Assembly: GCF_017356245.1 (NCBI RefSeq)
Contig: NZ_JAFMZZ010000001.1
Coordinates: forward strand, 2,552,196-2,616,195
From: Bordetella petrii
GTDB lineage: Bacteria > Pseudomonadota > Gammaproteobacteria > Burkholderiales > Burkholderiaceae_B
Length of the DNA stretch: 64,000 bases
Direction: 5' to 3'
Below the pieces are notes generated by a model. The model saw nothing but the letters and a program-made list of their open reading frames with translations. It was not told where the DNA came from and searched no databases. Numbering within the stretch: position 1 is the stretch's first letter; each line of letters starts with the position of its first letter. The position numbers and the translations under genes were made by a program. Of this stretch, positions 50,363 to 59,555 are shown one piece after another.

Positions 50363-51768
50363 CCCTCCCCGCCCCTTCTGCGCGCGGCTTCGGCGCCGCG
50401 ATGCTGGGCATCGCCCGGCAGGCCTGGCCGGTGCTGGTCAGCCAGTGGGCCGGCATCGCGTTCGGCGTGCTCGACACCGCCATGACCGGCCACGCCAGCG
50501 CGGCCGATCTGGCCGCCATGTCGCTGTCCATGTCCGTGTACATCACGATCTTCGTGGGCCTGATGGGCGTGGTGCATGCCCTGATTCCCATCCTGGCCCA
50601 GCATTTTGGCGCCGGCCGCCTGGACGAGGTGGGGCGCACCTGGGGCCAGGGCGTGTGGCTGGCGCTGGGCCTTGCGGTAGTGGGCGCGGTGCTGATGATG
50701 TTTCCGGACGTCTGGCTGTCGCTGTCAGGCGATGTGGCTCCGGAAGTGCGCGAGCGGGTCACCGGCTATCTGCGCGCCCTGGCGCTGGCGCTGCCGGCCG
50801 CGCTGGTGTTTCGCACCATCTACGCGCTGGGCACCGCGGTGTCGCGTCCCAAGGTGGTAATGACCATCAACCTGGCCGGCGTGGGTTTCAAGGCTTTTTT
50901 CAACTGGCTGCTGATCTATGGCCACTTCGGCCTGCCCGCCCTGGGCGCGGCCGGCGCCGGGCTGGCCACCGCCATCGTGTTCTGGGCCGGCCTGATGGTC
51001 GGCCTGTGGTTCATTACGCACGACCGCTATTTCCGCCGCTTCGGCCTGAGGCTGGGGCGCCCGTCATGGCAGGTGCAGAAAGAACTGCTGCGGCTGGGCG
51101 TGCCGATGGGCGGCTCGTACCTGGTGGAAGTGTCCGCCTTCACTTTCATGGCCCTGCTGGTGGCGCGCGAAGGTACCTACGTCAGCGGCGGCCACCAGAT
51201 CATGTCGAACCTGGCTGCCCTGTGCTACATGATGCCGATGGCGCTGGGCGTGGCCACGGCCTCGCTGACAGCCCAGGCCATCGGCGCGGGCCAGTATGGC
51301 GTGGCGCAGCGCACCGGCATGGCGGGCATGGCGCTGGGCCTGCTGGGCGCGCTGCTGACCGCGGCGGCGCTGCTGGCCGGCCGCCCGCTGATCCTGGCGG
51401 CCTATACCGACGATGCGCGGGTGGCGGCGGTGGCCGGCGCGCTGCTGGCCATGATCCCGCTGTTCCACTTGTGCGATTCGATGCAATGCATCAATTCGTA
51501 CGTGCTGCGCGCCTATAAAGTGGCCGTGGTGCCGCTGCTGCTGCAGATCGTGGCGCTGGCCGGCGTGGGCCTGCTGGGCGGCTGGTGGCTGGGTTTCGGC
51601 CCCGGCCGCGGCGGGCTGGACTGGCTGCGCATGCTGGTGATTCCGGACTCACCCGTGGGCGCCGGCACCATGTGGCTGATGGCCATGATCGGCCTGGGGC
51701 TGTCGACCCTGCTGCTGCATGCGTGGTATTGGAAGATTGTGCGCGACTACCGCTTGCGGGGCCGCTGA
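50359..51768 (+). CDS. MATE-family efflux transporter
   Basis: 469 residues, about 12 membrane segments in two related halves. The first helix carries QAWPVLVSQWAGIAFGVLDTAMTGH, typical of the NorM branch, which export cationic drugs with sodium or proton antiport. The ATG overlaps the preceding stop (ATGA), so it is cotranslated with the ArnT-like gene. Its 3' end overlaps a small convergent gene by 22 bases. Confidence 0.92.
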   Translation: MTLPAPSARGFGAAMLGIARQAWPVLVSQWAGIAFGVLDTAMTGHASAADLAAMSLSMSVYITIFVGLMGVVHALIPILAQHFGAGRLDEVGRTWGQGVWLALGLAVVGAVLMMFPDVWLSLSGDVAPEVRERVTGYLRALALALPAALVFRTIYALGTAVSRPKVVMTINLAGVGFKAFFNWLLIYGHFGLPALGAAGAGLATAIVFWAGLMVGLWFITHDRYFRRFGLRLGRPSWQVQKELLRLGVPMGGSYLVEVSAFTFMALLVAREGTYVSGGHQIMSNLAALCYMMPMALGVATASLTAQAIGAGQYGVAQRTGMAGMALGLLGALLTAAALLAGRPLILAAYTDDARVAAVAGALLAMIPLFHLCDSMQCINSYVLRAYKVAVVPLLLQIVALAGVGLLGGWWLGFGPGRGGLDWLRMLVIPDSPVGAGTMWLMAMIGLGLSTLLLHAWYWKIVRDYRLRGR

Positions 51769-51980
51769 CCGGCTTGCGCGACAACGCCTTCGGCCGCACG
51801 GGCGGCTTCGGCGCTGCCAGACGAGGATTCGCGGGCGGCCGGCTCGCGGTCGCGCGTGAGGGTATGCGCTTCGCGCTGGCCGTCGGCCTCGCGCTGTTCG
51901 GCATGAACCGGGCCGCTGGCCAAGCCCAGGCACAACGCCGACGTGGAAAGAAAGGCGGCGATACGGGCGGGTGTGGTCAT
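51747..51980 (-). CDS. Small exported protein, hypothetical
   Basis: 77 residues with a signal peptide (basic start, hydrophobic ALCLGLASG core, cleavage near VHAE), then a hydrophilic Arg/Glu/Ser-rich mature part of about 50 residues without cysteines. AGGAG eight bases before the ATG at 51980 decides the start over one six codons earlier. It overlaps the MATE 3' end in antisense. No family recognised. Confidence 0.65.
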   Translation of the reverse strand: MTTPARIAAFLSTSALCLGLASGPVHAEQREADGQREAHTLTRDREPAARESSSGSAEAARAAEGVVAQAGQRPRKR

Positions 51981-52090
51981 GGGGTGCTCCTGAAACAAAC
52001 CGGACAGAATGCCCGGTTTTATTGGAAAGCATTCGCCCCGGAAGGTTCACCGGCACCGGAAAGTTTTGCGTGCGCTAACGGACGGTCATG

Positions 52091-52144
52091 ATTGAGCGGG
52101 TGACTCAATATCCGGTGTCTGACACCCTGCGGGAGTCAGACACC
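52091..52144. repeat. Palindromic spacer including a REP-like element
   Basis: GGTGTCTGAC (52114-52123) and GTCAGACACC (52135-52144) form a perfect ten-pair arm, with CCC/GGG inside it and a TGC loop. A second small dyad ATTGAG/CTCAAT lies at 52091-52109, and a GGTGTCT half-copy at 52153-52159. It stands between convergent-to-codirectional genes and looks like a dispersed extragenic palindrome or an unusual terminator. Confidence 0.6.
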
Positions 52145-52167
52145 TAAGCTGCAGGTGTCTCGACGAT

Positions 52168-52950
52168 TCAGGCTTCGAAAATCAGCAGCAGCACGGTCGC
52201 GAACAGCATGGCCGCGAAGCAGGCGCGCAGCTTGCGCTCGGGCAGCCGGTAGGCCACGCGCACGCCCACCGGCACGAACAGCAGGCTGCCCGCCGCCAGC
52301 GGCAGGCCGATCCACCAATTGGCCTGGCCCGCCCAGCTGTAGGTGGCCAGGGCGATGGTCGAGCCCGGGATGATCATGGTCAGCGCCAGCGCCTGGGCCG
52401 AGGTCTGGGGCAGCCGGAACACAGAGGTCAGGATGGGCACCGCCATGATGGCCCCGCCCACGCCGAAGAACCCGCCCAGAGTGCCGCTGGCCACGCCCAG
52501 CAAGGCGGCGCGCCCGCACGTGAAGGCCGGCGCGGGACGTGCCGGCCGCGCCCGCCCCGCGCCGGCCGGGCGTGGCGGGCGCGCGATCTTGTAGACATAG
52601 AACACCGCCACGAAAAACAGGAACACCGCGAAGCTCAGGCGCAGCGTGCTCGACGGGATGCCCAGCGCCAATTGCGCGCCCACCCAGGTGAACAGCACGG
52701 CACCGATGGCGCCCGCGATGGCCGCCGGGCGGTCGATGCGGGTTTGCTGGTTGTACTTGCGCACCGCCATGACAATAGTGGGCAGCACCATGATCAGCGC
52801 CGTGCCCTGGGCCAGCTGCTGCGACATGTCCATCAGCAGCACCAGCGCGGGAATGGCGATCAGGCCGCCGCCGATGCCCAGCACCCCGCCCAGGAATCCG
52901 ATCAACGCACCGCAAACCAGGCAGATGCCCGTGACGATCCACAGGCTCAT
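52168..52950 (-). CDS. TauE/SafE-family sulfite/anion permease
   Basis: 260 residues with about eight hydrophobic segments and the duplicated family motif: GFLGGVLGIGGGLIAIPAL near the start and GTLGGFFGVGGAIMAVPIL in the second half. Such proteins export sulfite, sulfoacetate or other small anions. No neighbouring sulfur genes allow a substrate call. The open region 52136-52167 separates it from the palindromes. Confidence 0.9.
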   Translation of the reverse strand: MSLWIVTGICLVCGALIGFLGGVLGIGGGLIAIPALVLLMDMSQQLAQGTALIMVLPTIVMAVRKYNQQTRIDRPAAIAGAIGAVLFTWVGAQLALGIPSSTLRLSFAVFLFFVAVFYVYKIARPPRPAGAGRARPARPAPAFTCGRAALLGVASGTLGGFFGVGGAIMAVPILTSVFRLPQTSAQALALTMIIPGSTIALATYSWAGQANWWIGLPLAAGSLLFVPVGVRVAYRLPERKLRACFAAMLFATVLLLIFEA

Positions 52951-53013
52951 GCCTGATGCTCCTTGATGATGCTCATGTTCTGAAAACAGGTGCCCGGGGG
53001 TTCCTGGCGCCGC

Positions 53014-54375
53014 TCATCGCAGCTTGTCCAGGGCGGCATCCAGGCGGTCGACCGCCCAGATCTCCAGCCCCTCGATGGGCTGGCGCGGGGCGTTGGCCTT
53101 GGGGATGAGCGCCGTGCTGAAACCCAGCTTGGCGGCTTCGCGCAAGCGCTCCTGCCCGCGCGGCGCCGGGCGGATCTCGCCGGCCAGCCCGACTTCGCCG
53201 AACGCGATCAGCCCGCGCGGCAGGGGCCGGTCGCGCAGCGACGACATGATGGCCAGCAATACCGGCAGGTCGGCGGCCGGTTCGGTAATGCGCACCCCGC
53301 CCACCGCGTTGACGAAGACATCCTGGTCGTAGGTGGACACTCCGGCGTGCCGGTGCAGCACCGCCAGCAGCATGGCCAGCCGGTTGCCTTCCAGGCCCAC
53401 CGTCAGGCGTTTGGGATTGGGCGCGTGCGAGCTGTCGACCAGCGCCTGGATCTCGACCAGCAGCGGGCGCGTGCCCTCTTGCGTGGCCATGACGCACGAC
53501 CCCGATACTTGCTGGTCGTGCTGGGACAGGAACAGCGCCGACGGATTGGCCACGCCGCGCAGGCCGCGGTCGGTCATGGCGAACACGCCCAGTTCGTTGA
53601 CGGCGCCGAAACGGTTCTTGAACGCCCGCACCAGGCGGAACGACGAATGGGTGTCGCCCTCGAAATACAGCACCGTGTCGACGATATGCTCGAGCACGCG
53701 CGGCCCGGCCAGCGCGCCGTCTTTGGTGACATGGCCGATCATCACAATGGCGATGCCGGTCTGCTTGGCCAGCCGCGTGAGCTGGGCCGCGCATTCGCGC
53801 ACCTGCGAGACCGAGCCGGGCGCCGCGGTGAGTTCGCTGCTGTACAGCGTCTGGATGGAATCGATGACCGCCACCGCCGGCTGCTGCTCGGACACGGCCG
53901 CCTGGATGGCTTCCAGGCGGATCTCGGCCAGCAGGTTCACGCTGCCGGTCTGCAGGCCCAGGCGGCGGGCGCGCAACGCGACTTGTTCGGCGGATTCCTC
54001 GCCGGTGACATACAGCACGCGGCTGTGGGCCGACATGGTGGCCAGGGCCTGCAGCAATAGTGTGGACTTGCCGATGCCGGGATCGCCGCCGATGAGCACC
54101 ACCGCCCCCGCCACCAGGCCGCCGCCCAGCACGCGGTCGAACTCGTCGAGCCCGGTGGGCTGGCGCGGCGTTTCACGGGCTTCGATATCGGCCAGGCTGC
54201 GCACCGGGCTGGAACTGGCCAGCGGCGCATAGCGGTGCGCGGCGGCGGCCGGGCTGGCGGAGTCAACGGTTTCTTCCAGGGTGTTCCAGGCGGCGCAATG
54301 CGGGCATTTGCCCTGCCATTTGGGACTGGTGCCGCCGCATTCGGCGCAGACATAGACGGTTCGGGGCTTGGCCAT
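53014..54375 (-). CDS. radA: DNA repair protein RadA
   Basis: 453 residues. Zinc finger CAECGGTSPKWQGKCPHC at the N-terminus, Walker A GGDPGIGKSTL, the RadA-specific KNRFG motif (FKNRFGAVNELG) and a C-terminal Lon-protease-like domain. It drives branch migration in recombination. Divergent from the VWA gene. radA is often next to alr in betaproteobacteria; here they are separated by about 3.9 kb. Confidence 0.97.
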   Translation of the reverse strand: MAKPRTVYVCAECGGTSPKWQGKCPHCAAWNTLEETVDSASPAAAAHRYAPLASSSPVRSLADIEARETPRQPTGLDEFDRVLGGGLVAGAVVLIGGDPGIGKSTLLLQALATMSAHSRVLYVTGEESAEQVALRARRLGLQTGSVNLLAEIRLEAIQAAVSEQQPAVAVIDSIQTLYSSELTAAPGSVSQVRECAAQLTRLAKQTGIAIVMIGHVTKDGALAGPRVLEHIVDTVLYFEGDTHSSFRLVRAFKNRFGAVNELGVFAMTDRGLRGVANPSALFLSQHDQQVSGSCVMATQEGTRPLLVEIQALVDSSHAPNPKRLTVGLEGNRLAMLLAVLHRHAGVSTYDQDVFVNAVGGVRITEPAADLPVLLAIMSSLRDRPLPRGLIAFGEVGLAGEIRPAPRGQERLREAAKLGFSTALIPKANAPRQPIEGLEIWAVDRLDAALDKLR

Positions 54376-54528
54376 GGCGCAAGTTTACCGGCAATGGGCA
54401 AGCGGCCGCGGACGGTGCGCGCCGTTGGGGCGCGGATACGTTTTCTTGCAAAACCGCCGGCCGATTTCAACCCCGTTTTGCGCGGCGGCGCGTTTAACCG
54501 GAACGATCCCCAGACAAGGACCCGCACC

Positions 54529-56259
54529 ATGAACCCGAACAAACGCCCGGCCCGCCTGATCTGCACCGCCCTGGCCGCCGCCCTGCTGGCGGCATGCTCG
54601 CCGCCGCCGCACGACAACCCGGCGGACGCCGCCAAGGCCGCATCCGCAGCCGGCGCCGCCAGCAATACCGGCATCGTGCCGCCGCCCCCGGCCCGCCCGG
54701 CCGCCGAGGCCGATGCGGCCGCCTCCAAGGCGCATGCCGGCCCCGCGGTGCGCCGGCAATATGCGCCCCAGACCTACGTGGCGCAGCCGGCCGCCGCCTC
54801 GCTGCCGGCGCCGTCTGGCTACTATGCGCCGCCGCAAGCCGAAGAGCGCGACAACTACGCGCGTTACCGCGACAACCCGGTGACGGCCGCGCAAGAGCAG
54901 CCGGTCTCGACCTTCGGCGTGGATGTCGACACGGGCTCGTACACCAACGTGCGCCGCCTGTTGAACGAAGGCCGCTTGCCGCCGGCCGGCGCCGTGCGCG
55001 CGGAAGAGTTCATCAATTATTTCGACTACGGCTATGCCGCGCCCGATTCACGGGAACGGCCGTTCAGCATTGTCACCGAGCTGTCCGCCGCGCCGTGGAA
55101 CCCGGCGCGCCAGCTGCTGAAGATCGGCATCCAGGGCTACCGGGTGGCGCCGCAGGACATTCCCGCGGCCAATCTGGTGTTCCTGGTGGACACCTCCGGT
55201 TCGATGGCCGACCGCGACAAGCTGCCGCTGATCAAAGGCGCGTTGAAGCAGCTGGTGGCGCAATTGCGGCCGCAAGACCGGGTGGCCATCGTCACCTATG
55301 CCGGCCAGGCGTCGATGACACTGGACTCGACCCCCGGGGACCAGAAGGCGCGCATCAACGCCGCCATCGACGAATTGCGCGCCGCGGGTTCGACCAATGG
55401 CGGCGCCGGCCTGGACCTGGCCTACGCGCAGGCCGCCAAGGGCTTTGTGAAAGGCGGCGTGAATCGCATCCTGCTGGCCAGCGACGGCGATTTCAACGTG
55501 GGCGCCACCGACCTGGACGACCTGAAGGACAAGATCGCCCGCCAGCGCCAGGGCGGCATTGCGCTGACCACGCTGGGGGTGGGCGGCGGCAATTTCAACG
55601 ACGCGCTGGCCGTGCAGCTGGCCGATGCGGGCAACGGCAGCTACCACTACCTGGACAGCCTGCGCGAGGCGCGCAAGGTGCTGGCCGCGCAAATGTCTTC
55701 CACCCTGCTGACCATTGCCCGCGACGTGAAAATACAGGTTGAGTTCAACCCCGCCGTGGTGGCCGAGTACCGCCTGATCGGCTACGAGAAGCGCGCCCTG
55801 GCGCGCGAGGATTTCAACAACGACCGCGTCGATGCCGGCGAGATCGGCGCGGGCGCGAACGTGACGGCGCTGTACGAGATCACCCCGGTAGGCGCCGCCG
55901 GCGCACGGCTGGACCCGCTGCGCTATGGCCAGCCCGCCGCGGCGGCCGAGCCCGACGGCGAGCTGGCGTTCGTGCGGGTGCGCTACAAGCTGCCCGGCGC
56001 CACCGGCAGCAAGCTGGTAGAGCAGCCGGTAACGCGGGTGGACGCGCCGGCGGCCGGCTCGGATGGCATGCGGCGCGCGGCGGCGGCCGCGGCCTTTGCG
56101 CAGTGGCTGCGCGGCGGCAAATACCTGGACGGCTATACGCCGGCCCAGATCAGCGCCCTGGCGCGCGGCGCGCGCGGCCAGGATGCGCAGGGCCTGAACG
56201 CCGAGCTGGCGGCCCTGGTGGAAATGGCCGCCGGCCTGGGCACGCCCGCCGCGCCATGA
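54529..56259 (+). CDS. VWA-domain lipoprotein (YfbK-like)
   Basis: 576 residues. Lipoprotein signal peptide with lipobox LLAAC (Cys23), then a disordered Ala/Pro region to about residue 110. A YfbK-type N-domain with STFGVDVDTGSYTNVRRLL follows, then a VWA domain whose MIDAS site is DTSGSM (about 220-225), and a C-terminal YfbK domain. AAGGA lies eight bases before the ATG. It is followed by an ECF sigma factor and a putative anti-sigma, suggesting a regulated envelope function. Role unknown. Confidence 0.9.
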   Translation: MNPNKRPARLICTALAAALLAACSPPPHDNPADAAKAASAAGAASNTGIVPPPPARPAAEADAAASKAHAGPAVRRQYAPQTYVAQPAAASLPAPSGYYAPPQAEERDNYARYRDNPVTAAQEQPVSTFGVDVDTGSYTNVRRLLNEGRLPPAGAVRAEEFINYFDYGYAAPDSRERPFSIVTELSAAPWNPARQLLKIGIQGYRVAPQDIPAANLVFLVDTSGSMADRDKLPLIKGALKQLVAQLRPQDRVAIVTYAGQASMTLDSTPGDQKARINAAIDELRAAGSTNGGAGLDLAYAQAAKGFVKGGVNRILLASDGDFNVGATDLDDLKDKIARQRQGGIALTTLGVGGGNFNDALAVQLADAGNGSYHYLDSLREARKVLAAQMSSTLLTIARDVKIQVEFNPAVVAEYRLIGYEKRALAREDFNNDRVDAGEIGAGANVTALYEITPVGAAGARLDPLRYGQPAAAAEPDGELAFVRVRYKLPGATGSKLVEQPVTRVDAPAAGSDGMRRAAAAAAFAQWLRGGKYLDGYTPAQISALARGARGQDAQGLNAELAALVEMAAGLGTPAAP

Positions 56260-56339
56260 GCCTGGCCGCGCCCGTGCCGGGCGCCGTGCTGGCGCCCGGC
56301 GGATGCGCAAGCGCGGCCGAACGGATACACTCGGCCGCC

Positions 56340-56894
56340 ATGGACATCCCGGGTGCCGATGACGAAACCCTGATGCAGGCCTACGGCGCCGGCAACCTGG
56401 CGGCGTTCGACGCCTTGTACGCGCGCCACCGCGCCGGCCTGTACCGCTATATTCTGCGCAGCACCCGCAACGCGCACCAGGCCGACGACATTTTCCAGGA
56501 AACCTGGAGCCGCGTGATCGATGCCCGCGCCCGCTGGCAGCCGCGCGCCAAATTCACCACCTGGCTGCTGCAGATCGCTCATAATCTGATCATCGACACC
56601 TACCGGCGCCAGCCTTCGCAGGCCGGCCCGCAGGAAACCGAAGCCGCGCTGGCAACCCTGGCGGCGGCCGAGCACGAGCAGCCCGAGCAGCAGTTGTCGG
56701 ATTTCCAGACCCGGCGGCGCCTGCAGCTTGCCATCGAAAGCCTGCCGCACGAACAGCGCCATGCCATACTGCTGCGGCTGGAACACGACCTGAGCCTGGA
56801 AGAAATCGCCGACGTCACCGGCGCGCCGCGCGAAACCGTGAAATCGCGCCTGCGCTATGCCACGCAGCGCATCCGTGAGGCCCTGAAAGCATGA
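56340..56894 (+). CDS. ECF sigma-70 factor
   Basis: 184 residues: sigma region 2 (GNLAAFDALYARHRAGLYRYILR, then DIFQETWSRV) and region 4 with helix-turn-helix (LPHEQRHAILLRLEHDLSLEEIADVTGAPRETVKSRL). Start uncertain: ATG 56340 begins the conserved part, while ATG 56256 would overlap the VWA stop as ATGA and add 28 codons. It is followed at once by its probable anti-sigma. Promoter targets are not visible. Confidence 0.93.
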   Translation: MDIPGADDETLMQAYGAGNLAAFDALYARHRAGLYRYILRSTRNAHQADDIFQETWSRVIDARARWQPRAKFTTWLLQIAHNLIIDTYRRQPSQAGPQETEAALATLAAAEHEQPEQQLSDFQTRRRLQLAIESLPHEQRHAILLRLEHDLSLEEIADVTGAPRETVKSRLRYATQRIREALKA

Positions 56895-57544
56895 CGGCCC
56901 ATCCCCGCCCCCCCCACGACGAAGACGACGATCTGGACCTGCGCGCCCTGTATCGCACGCTGCCCCGCGCCGAGCCGGGCCCGGACCTGGACGCCGCGGT
57001 GCATGACGCGGCCGCGCGCGCCGCGGCGGCCGACCGCCGGGTGCAGCGCCAGCGCCGGCTCTGGCATCCCGGCTGGGGCGTGGCCGCCTCGATTGTGCTG
57101 ACCGCGGGCCTGTTCCTGCTGACCGATTTCCAGGATCCGGACGTGGCCGGACTGGCCGACGCGCCGCCTGTAGACGCCGAACTGGCGCGCCCGCCGCAGG
57201 CGATGCCGCCACCCGCCGCGGCACCGGCCCGGCCCGAAGCGCCGGCCGCGCTGCGCCGCTACGCGCCGGCCCCACAGGCCGGACAGGCCGCGCCGGCGCA
57301 GGCAGAGCCGCGCGCGCATCAGTACCGTGCCCAGCCCGATGCCGCGGACGCCGTGCCGGCGCCCGGCGCCGACACCGGCGCGGCCGCGCTCGCCAAGACG
57401 GATGCGCGCATTGAACATATCCGTGAACTGCTGCAGGACGGCCAGCGCGATGCCGCGCTGCAGGCTCTGCAGGATTTGCGGCGCGATGCGCCCGGCCTGG
57501 CCTTGCCGCCCGACCTGCGGGCGCTGCTGCCGCCCGCCCGGTAA
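56891..57544 (+). CDS. Putative anti-sigma factor, single-span membrane protein
   Basis: 217 residues with an acidic cytoplasmic N-terminus (HDEDDDLDLRALY), one transmembrane helix at about 57-75 (GWGVAASIVLTAGLFLL) and a Pro/Ala-rich periplasmic part. The ATG overlaps the sigma-factor stop. Position, topology and size fit an ECF anti-sigma, but there is no canonical zinc motif (HxxxCxxC), so it would belong to a non-zinc class. Inferred from context. Confidence 0.7.
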   Translation: MTAHPRPPHDEDDDLDLRALYRTLPRAEPGPDLDAAVHDAAARAAAADRRVQRQRRLWHPGWGVAASIVLTAGLFLLTDFQDPDVAGLADAPPVDAELARPPQAMPPPAAAPARPEAPAALRRYAPAPQAGQAAPAQAEPRAHQYRAQPDAADAVPAPGADTGAAALAKTDARIEHIRELLQDGQRDAALQALQDLRRDAPGLALPPDLRALLPPAR

Positions 57545-57560
57545 CTACTCCGCGGCCGCT

Positions 57561-58277
57561 TCAGCGGCCTGCCAGGCTGCCGCCGCCGTCCACGCCCAGC
57601 ACCTGGCCGGTGATGAAGCCGGCCTCGTCGGACAGCAGGAAAGCAATGGCGGCGGCCACTTCGGCCGGCGTGCCCAGGCGCTTCATGGGAATGGACGCCA
57701 GCGCGCGCTTTTCGCCTTCGCTGCCTGCCGGCTGGGCCACGCGGAACAGTTCGGTTTCGATCGGGCCCGGTGCCACGGCATTGACCGTGACGCCGTATTC
57801 GGCAAGTTCAAGCGCCCAGGTGCGGGTGCAGCCGATCAGGGCGCTTTTGGCGGCCGAATAGCTGGTGCGTTCGTGCCCGCCGTGAATGACGCGGCTGGAC
57901 ACATTGACGATGCGCCCGGTGCGCCGCACTTTCATGGATTCGACGAAAGCCTGGGTGACCTGCACGGCCACGCGCACGTTCAGGTCCATGACGCTGTAGA
58001 GAGAGGCCAGGTCGATTTCGCCCAGCGGCTGGGGCCGCACCACGCCGACGTTGTTGACAATGGCGTCGACCGGGAATTTCTCGCGGATTTCGCGCAGCAC
58101 TTCTTCGGTGCGGCCGGCGTCGGCCAGGTCGCAGGCATACAGGTAGCCCGGGAAATCGATGTGATCGGTATTGCGAGCAATGCCCACGACATGACAGCCG
58201 AGGTCGGTCAGCTTCTGGGTCAGCGCCCAGCCGATGCCCTTGGTGGCGCCCGTTACCAGCACGCATTTGTCCTTCAT
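57561..58277 (-). CDS. SDR-family oxidoreductase
   Basis: 238 residues, classical short-chain dehydrogenase: NAD(P) motif TGATKGIG at residues 9-16, NNVGV, active-site Ser in NVSSR and the YSAAK tetrad. C-terminal block TGQVLGVDGGGSL is normal. AGGAA precedes the ATG. It lies 21 bases downstream of alr on the same strand, possibly one operon. Substrate unknown. Confidence 0.92.
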   Translation of the reverse strand: MKDKCVLVTGATKGIGWALTQKLTDLGCHVVGIARNTDHIDFPGYLYACDLADAGRTEEVLREIREKFPVDAIVNNVGVVRPQPLGEIDLASLYSVMDLNVRVAVQVTQAFVESMKVRRTGRIVNVSSRVIHGGHERTSYSAAKSALIGCTRTWALELAEYGVTVNAVAPGPIETELFRVAQPAGSEGEKRALASIPMKRLGTPAEVAAAIAFLLSDEAGFITGQVLGVDGGGSLAGR

Positions 58278-58298
58278 GGGATTCCTCGCTAAAAGTGA

Positions 58299-59429
58299 TC
58301 AGAGGTCGCGCTTGACCGGCACCCGGGGGGCCAGCGCGCACAGCAATTCATAGCCGATAGTACCGGCTGCCTGGGCGACTTCGTCGACCGAAGGGCCATC
58401 CTGGCCCCACAGCGAGACCGGGGTGCCGATGCCCGCGGCCGGGACCGGGTCGAGATCGACCATGAGCATGTCCATGGACACGCGCCCCACCAGGCGAGTG
58501 CGTACGCCCCCCACCACGATGGGCGTGCCGGTGCCGGCGTGGCGCGGGTAGCCGTCGGCATACCCGCAGGCCACCACGCCGACCCGCATGGGGCGTTCGG
58601 CGCGGAAGATTGCGCCGTACCCGACTTCGGCGCCGATGGACAGGTCTTGCACGCCGATGATCTGCGAGCGCAGCGACATGGCGGGCCGCAGGCCGAAGCT
58701 GGCGGCGTCGGTGTCGGAAAACGGCGACGCGCCGTACAGGCAGATGCCGGGCCGCACCCAATGCGCCTGCGCGCCGTGCCCCACGGCAATGTCGGGATAA
58801 CGCAGCGTGGCCGCCGAATTGCATACGCTGACCGGGCCGTCGCCCAGGCCTTGAGTGACGGACCGGAACAACTGCATCTGCTCGGCCACGCCCGGCGTGC
58901 CGTCGGCGCAGGCGAAGTGCGTCATTTTGCCGATGGCGCCCACCACGCCCTGTTCGCGCAGCTGCAGGGCGCGCGCGTGCGCGCTGCCGTAGGCGTCGGG
59001 GCTGAAGCCCAGGCGGTTCATGCCGCTGTTGAGCTTGAGCATGATGTCGACGCGCCGCGACAGCCGGGCCTGCGCCAGCATGTCGAGCTGTTCGCGCGTG
59101 TGCACGGTGGCGCTGAGATGGTAGCGGTCGACCAGCTCGAGATCGGCCGGCTGGAAGAAACCTTCGAGCAGCAGGATGGGGCCGCCCCACCCGGCTTCGC
59201 GGCAGCGCACTGCCTCGGCCAGGTCGAGCATGGCCAGCCCCTGCGCGGCCGAAAAGCCCGCCACGGCGGTTTCGATGCCGTGGCCGTAGGCGTTGGCCTT
59301 GATGACCGCCCAGATGGACGGCGGCGTGCCCGCGGCCGCCTGGGCCGCCTGGTCGAGATGGCGGCGCACGACATCCAGGTTGTGGCCTAGCGCGGCATGC
59401 GAAATCGAAGCGTGAATGGGACGTGGCAT
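58299..59429 (-). CDS. alr: Alanine racemase
   Basis: 376 residues, PLP enzyme supplying D-alanine for peptidoglycan. The PLP lysine is in [12 protein letters not shown] near residue 45, and the catalytic tyrosine in [10 protein letters not shown] near 265. AGGA precedes the ATG. Divergent from hpnC. Confidence 0.96.
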   Translation of the reverse strand: MPRPIHASISHAALGHNLDVVRRHLDQAAQAAAGTPPSIWAVIKANAYGHGIETAVAGFSAAQGLAMLDLAEAVRCREAGWGGPILLLEGFFQPADLELVDRYHLSATVHTREQLDMLAQARLSRRVDIMLKLNSGMNRLGFSPDAYGSAHARALQLREQGVVGAIGKMTHFACADGTPGVAEQMQLFRSVTQGLGDGPVSVCNSAATLRYPDIAVGHGAQAHWVRPGICLYGASPFSDTDAASFGLRPAMSLRSQIIGVQDLSIGAEVGYGAIFRAERPMRVGVVACGYADGYPRHAGTGTPIVVGGVRTRLVGRVSMDMLMVDLDPVPAAGIGTPVSLWGQDGPSVDEVAQAAGTIGYELLCALAPRVPVKRDL

Positions 59430-59510
59430 GGAAGCAATCCTGTGGCGCCTAGTCTAACTGATCTGCTCCGGCGCGGGCGATGCCGCCGCGCGCCTGGAAA
59501 AAGCGCCACT

Positions 59511-59516
59511 AAAATA
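59511..59516 (+). promoter_or_regulatory. Possible -10 of the hpnCDE promoter
   Basis: TAAAAT in the alr/hpnC divergent gap, about 40 bases before the hpnC start; no good -35. Weak. Confidence 0.3.
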
Positions 59517-59555
59517 CCCCCACTGCGGCCAATGGGGCCGCCGCACGCACCGTTT

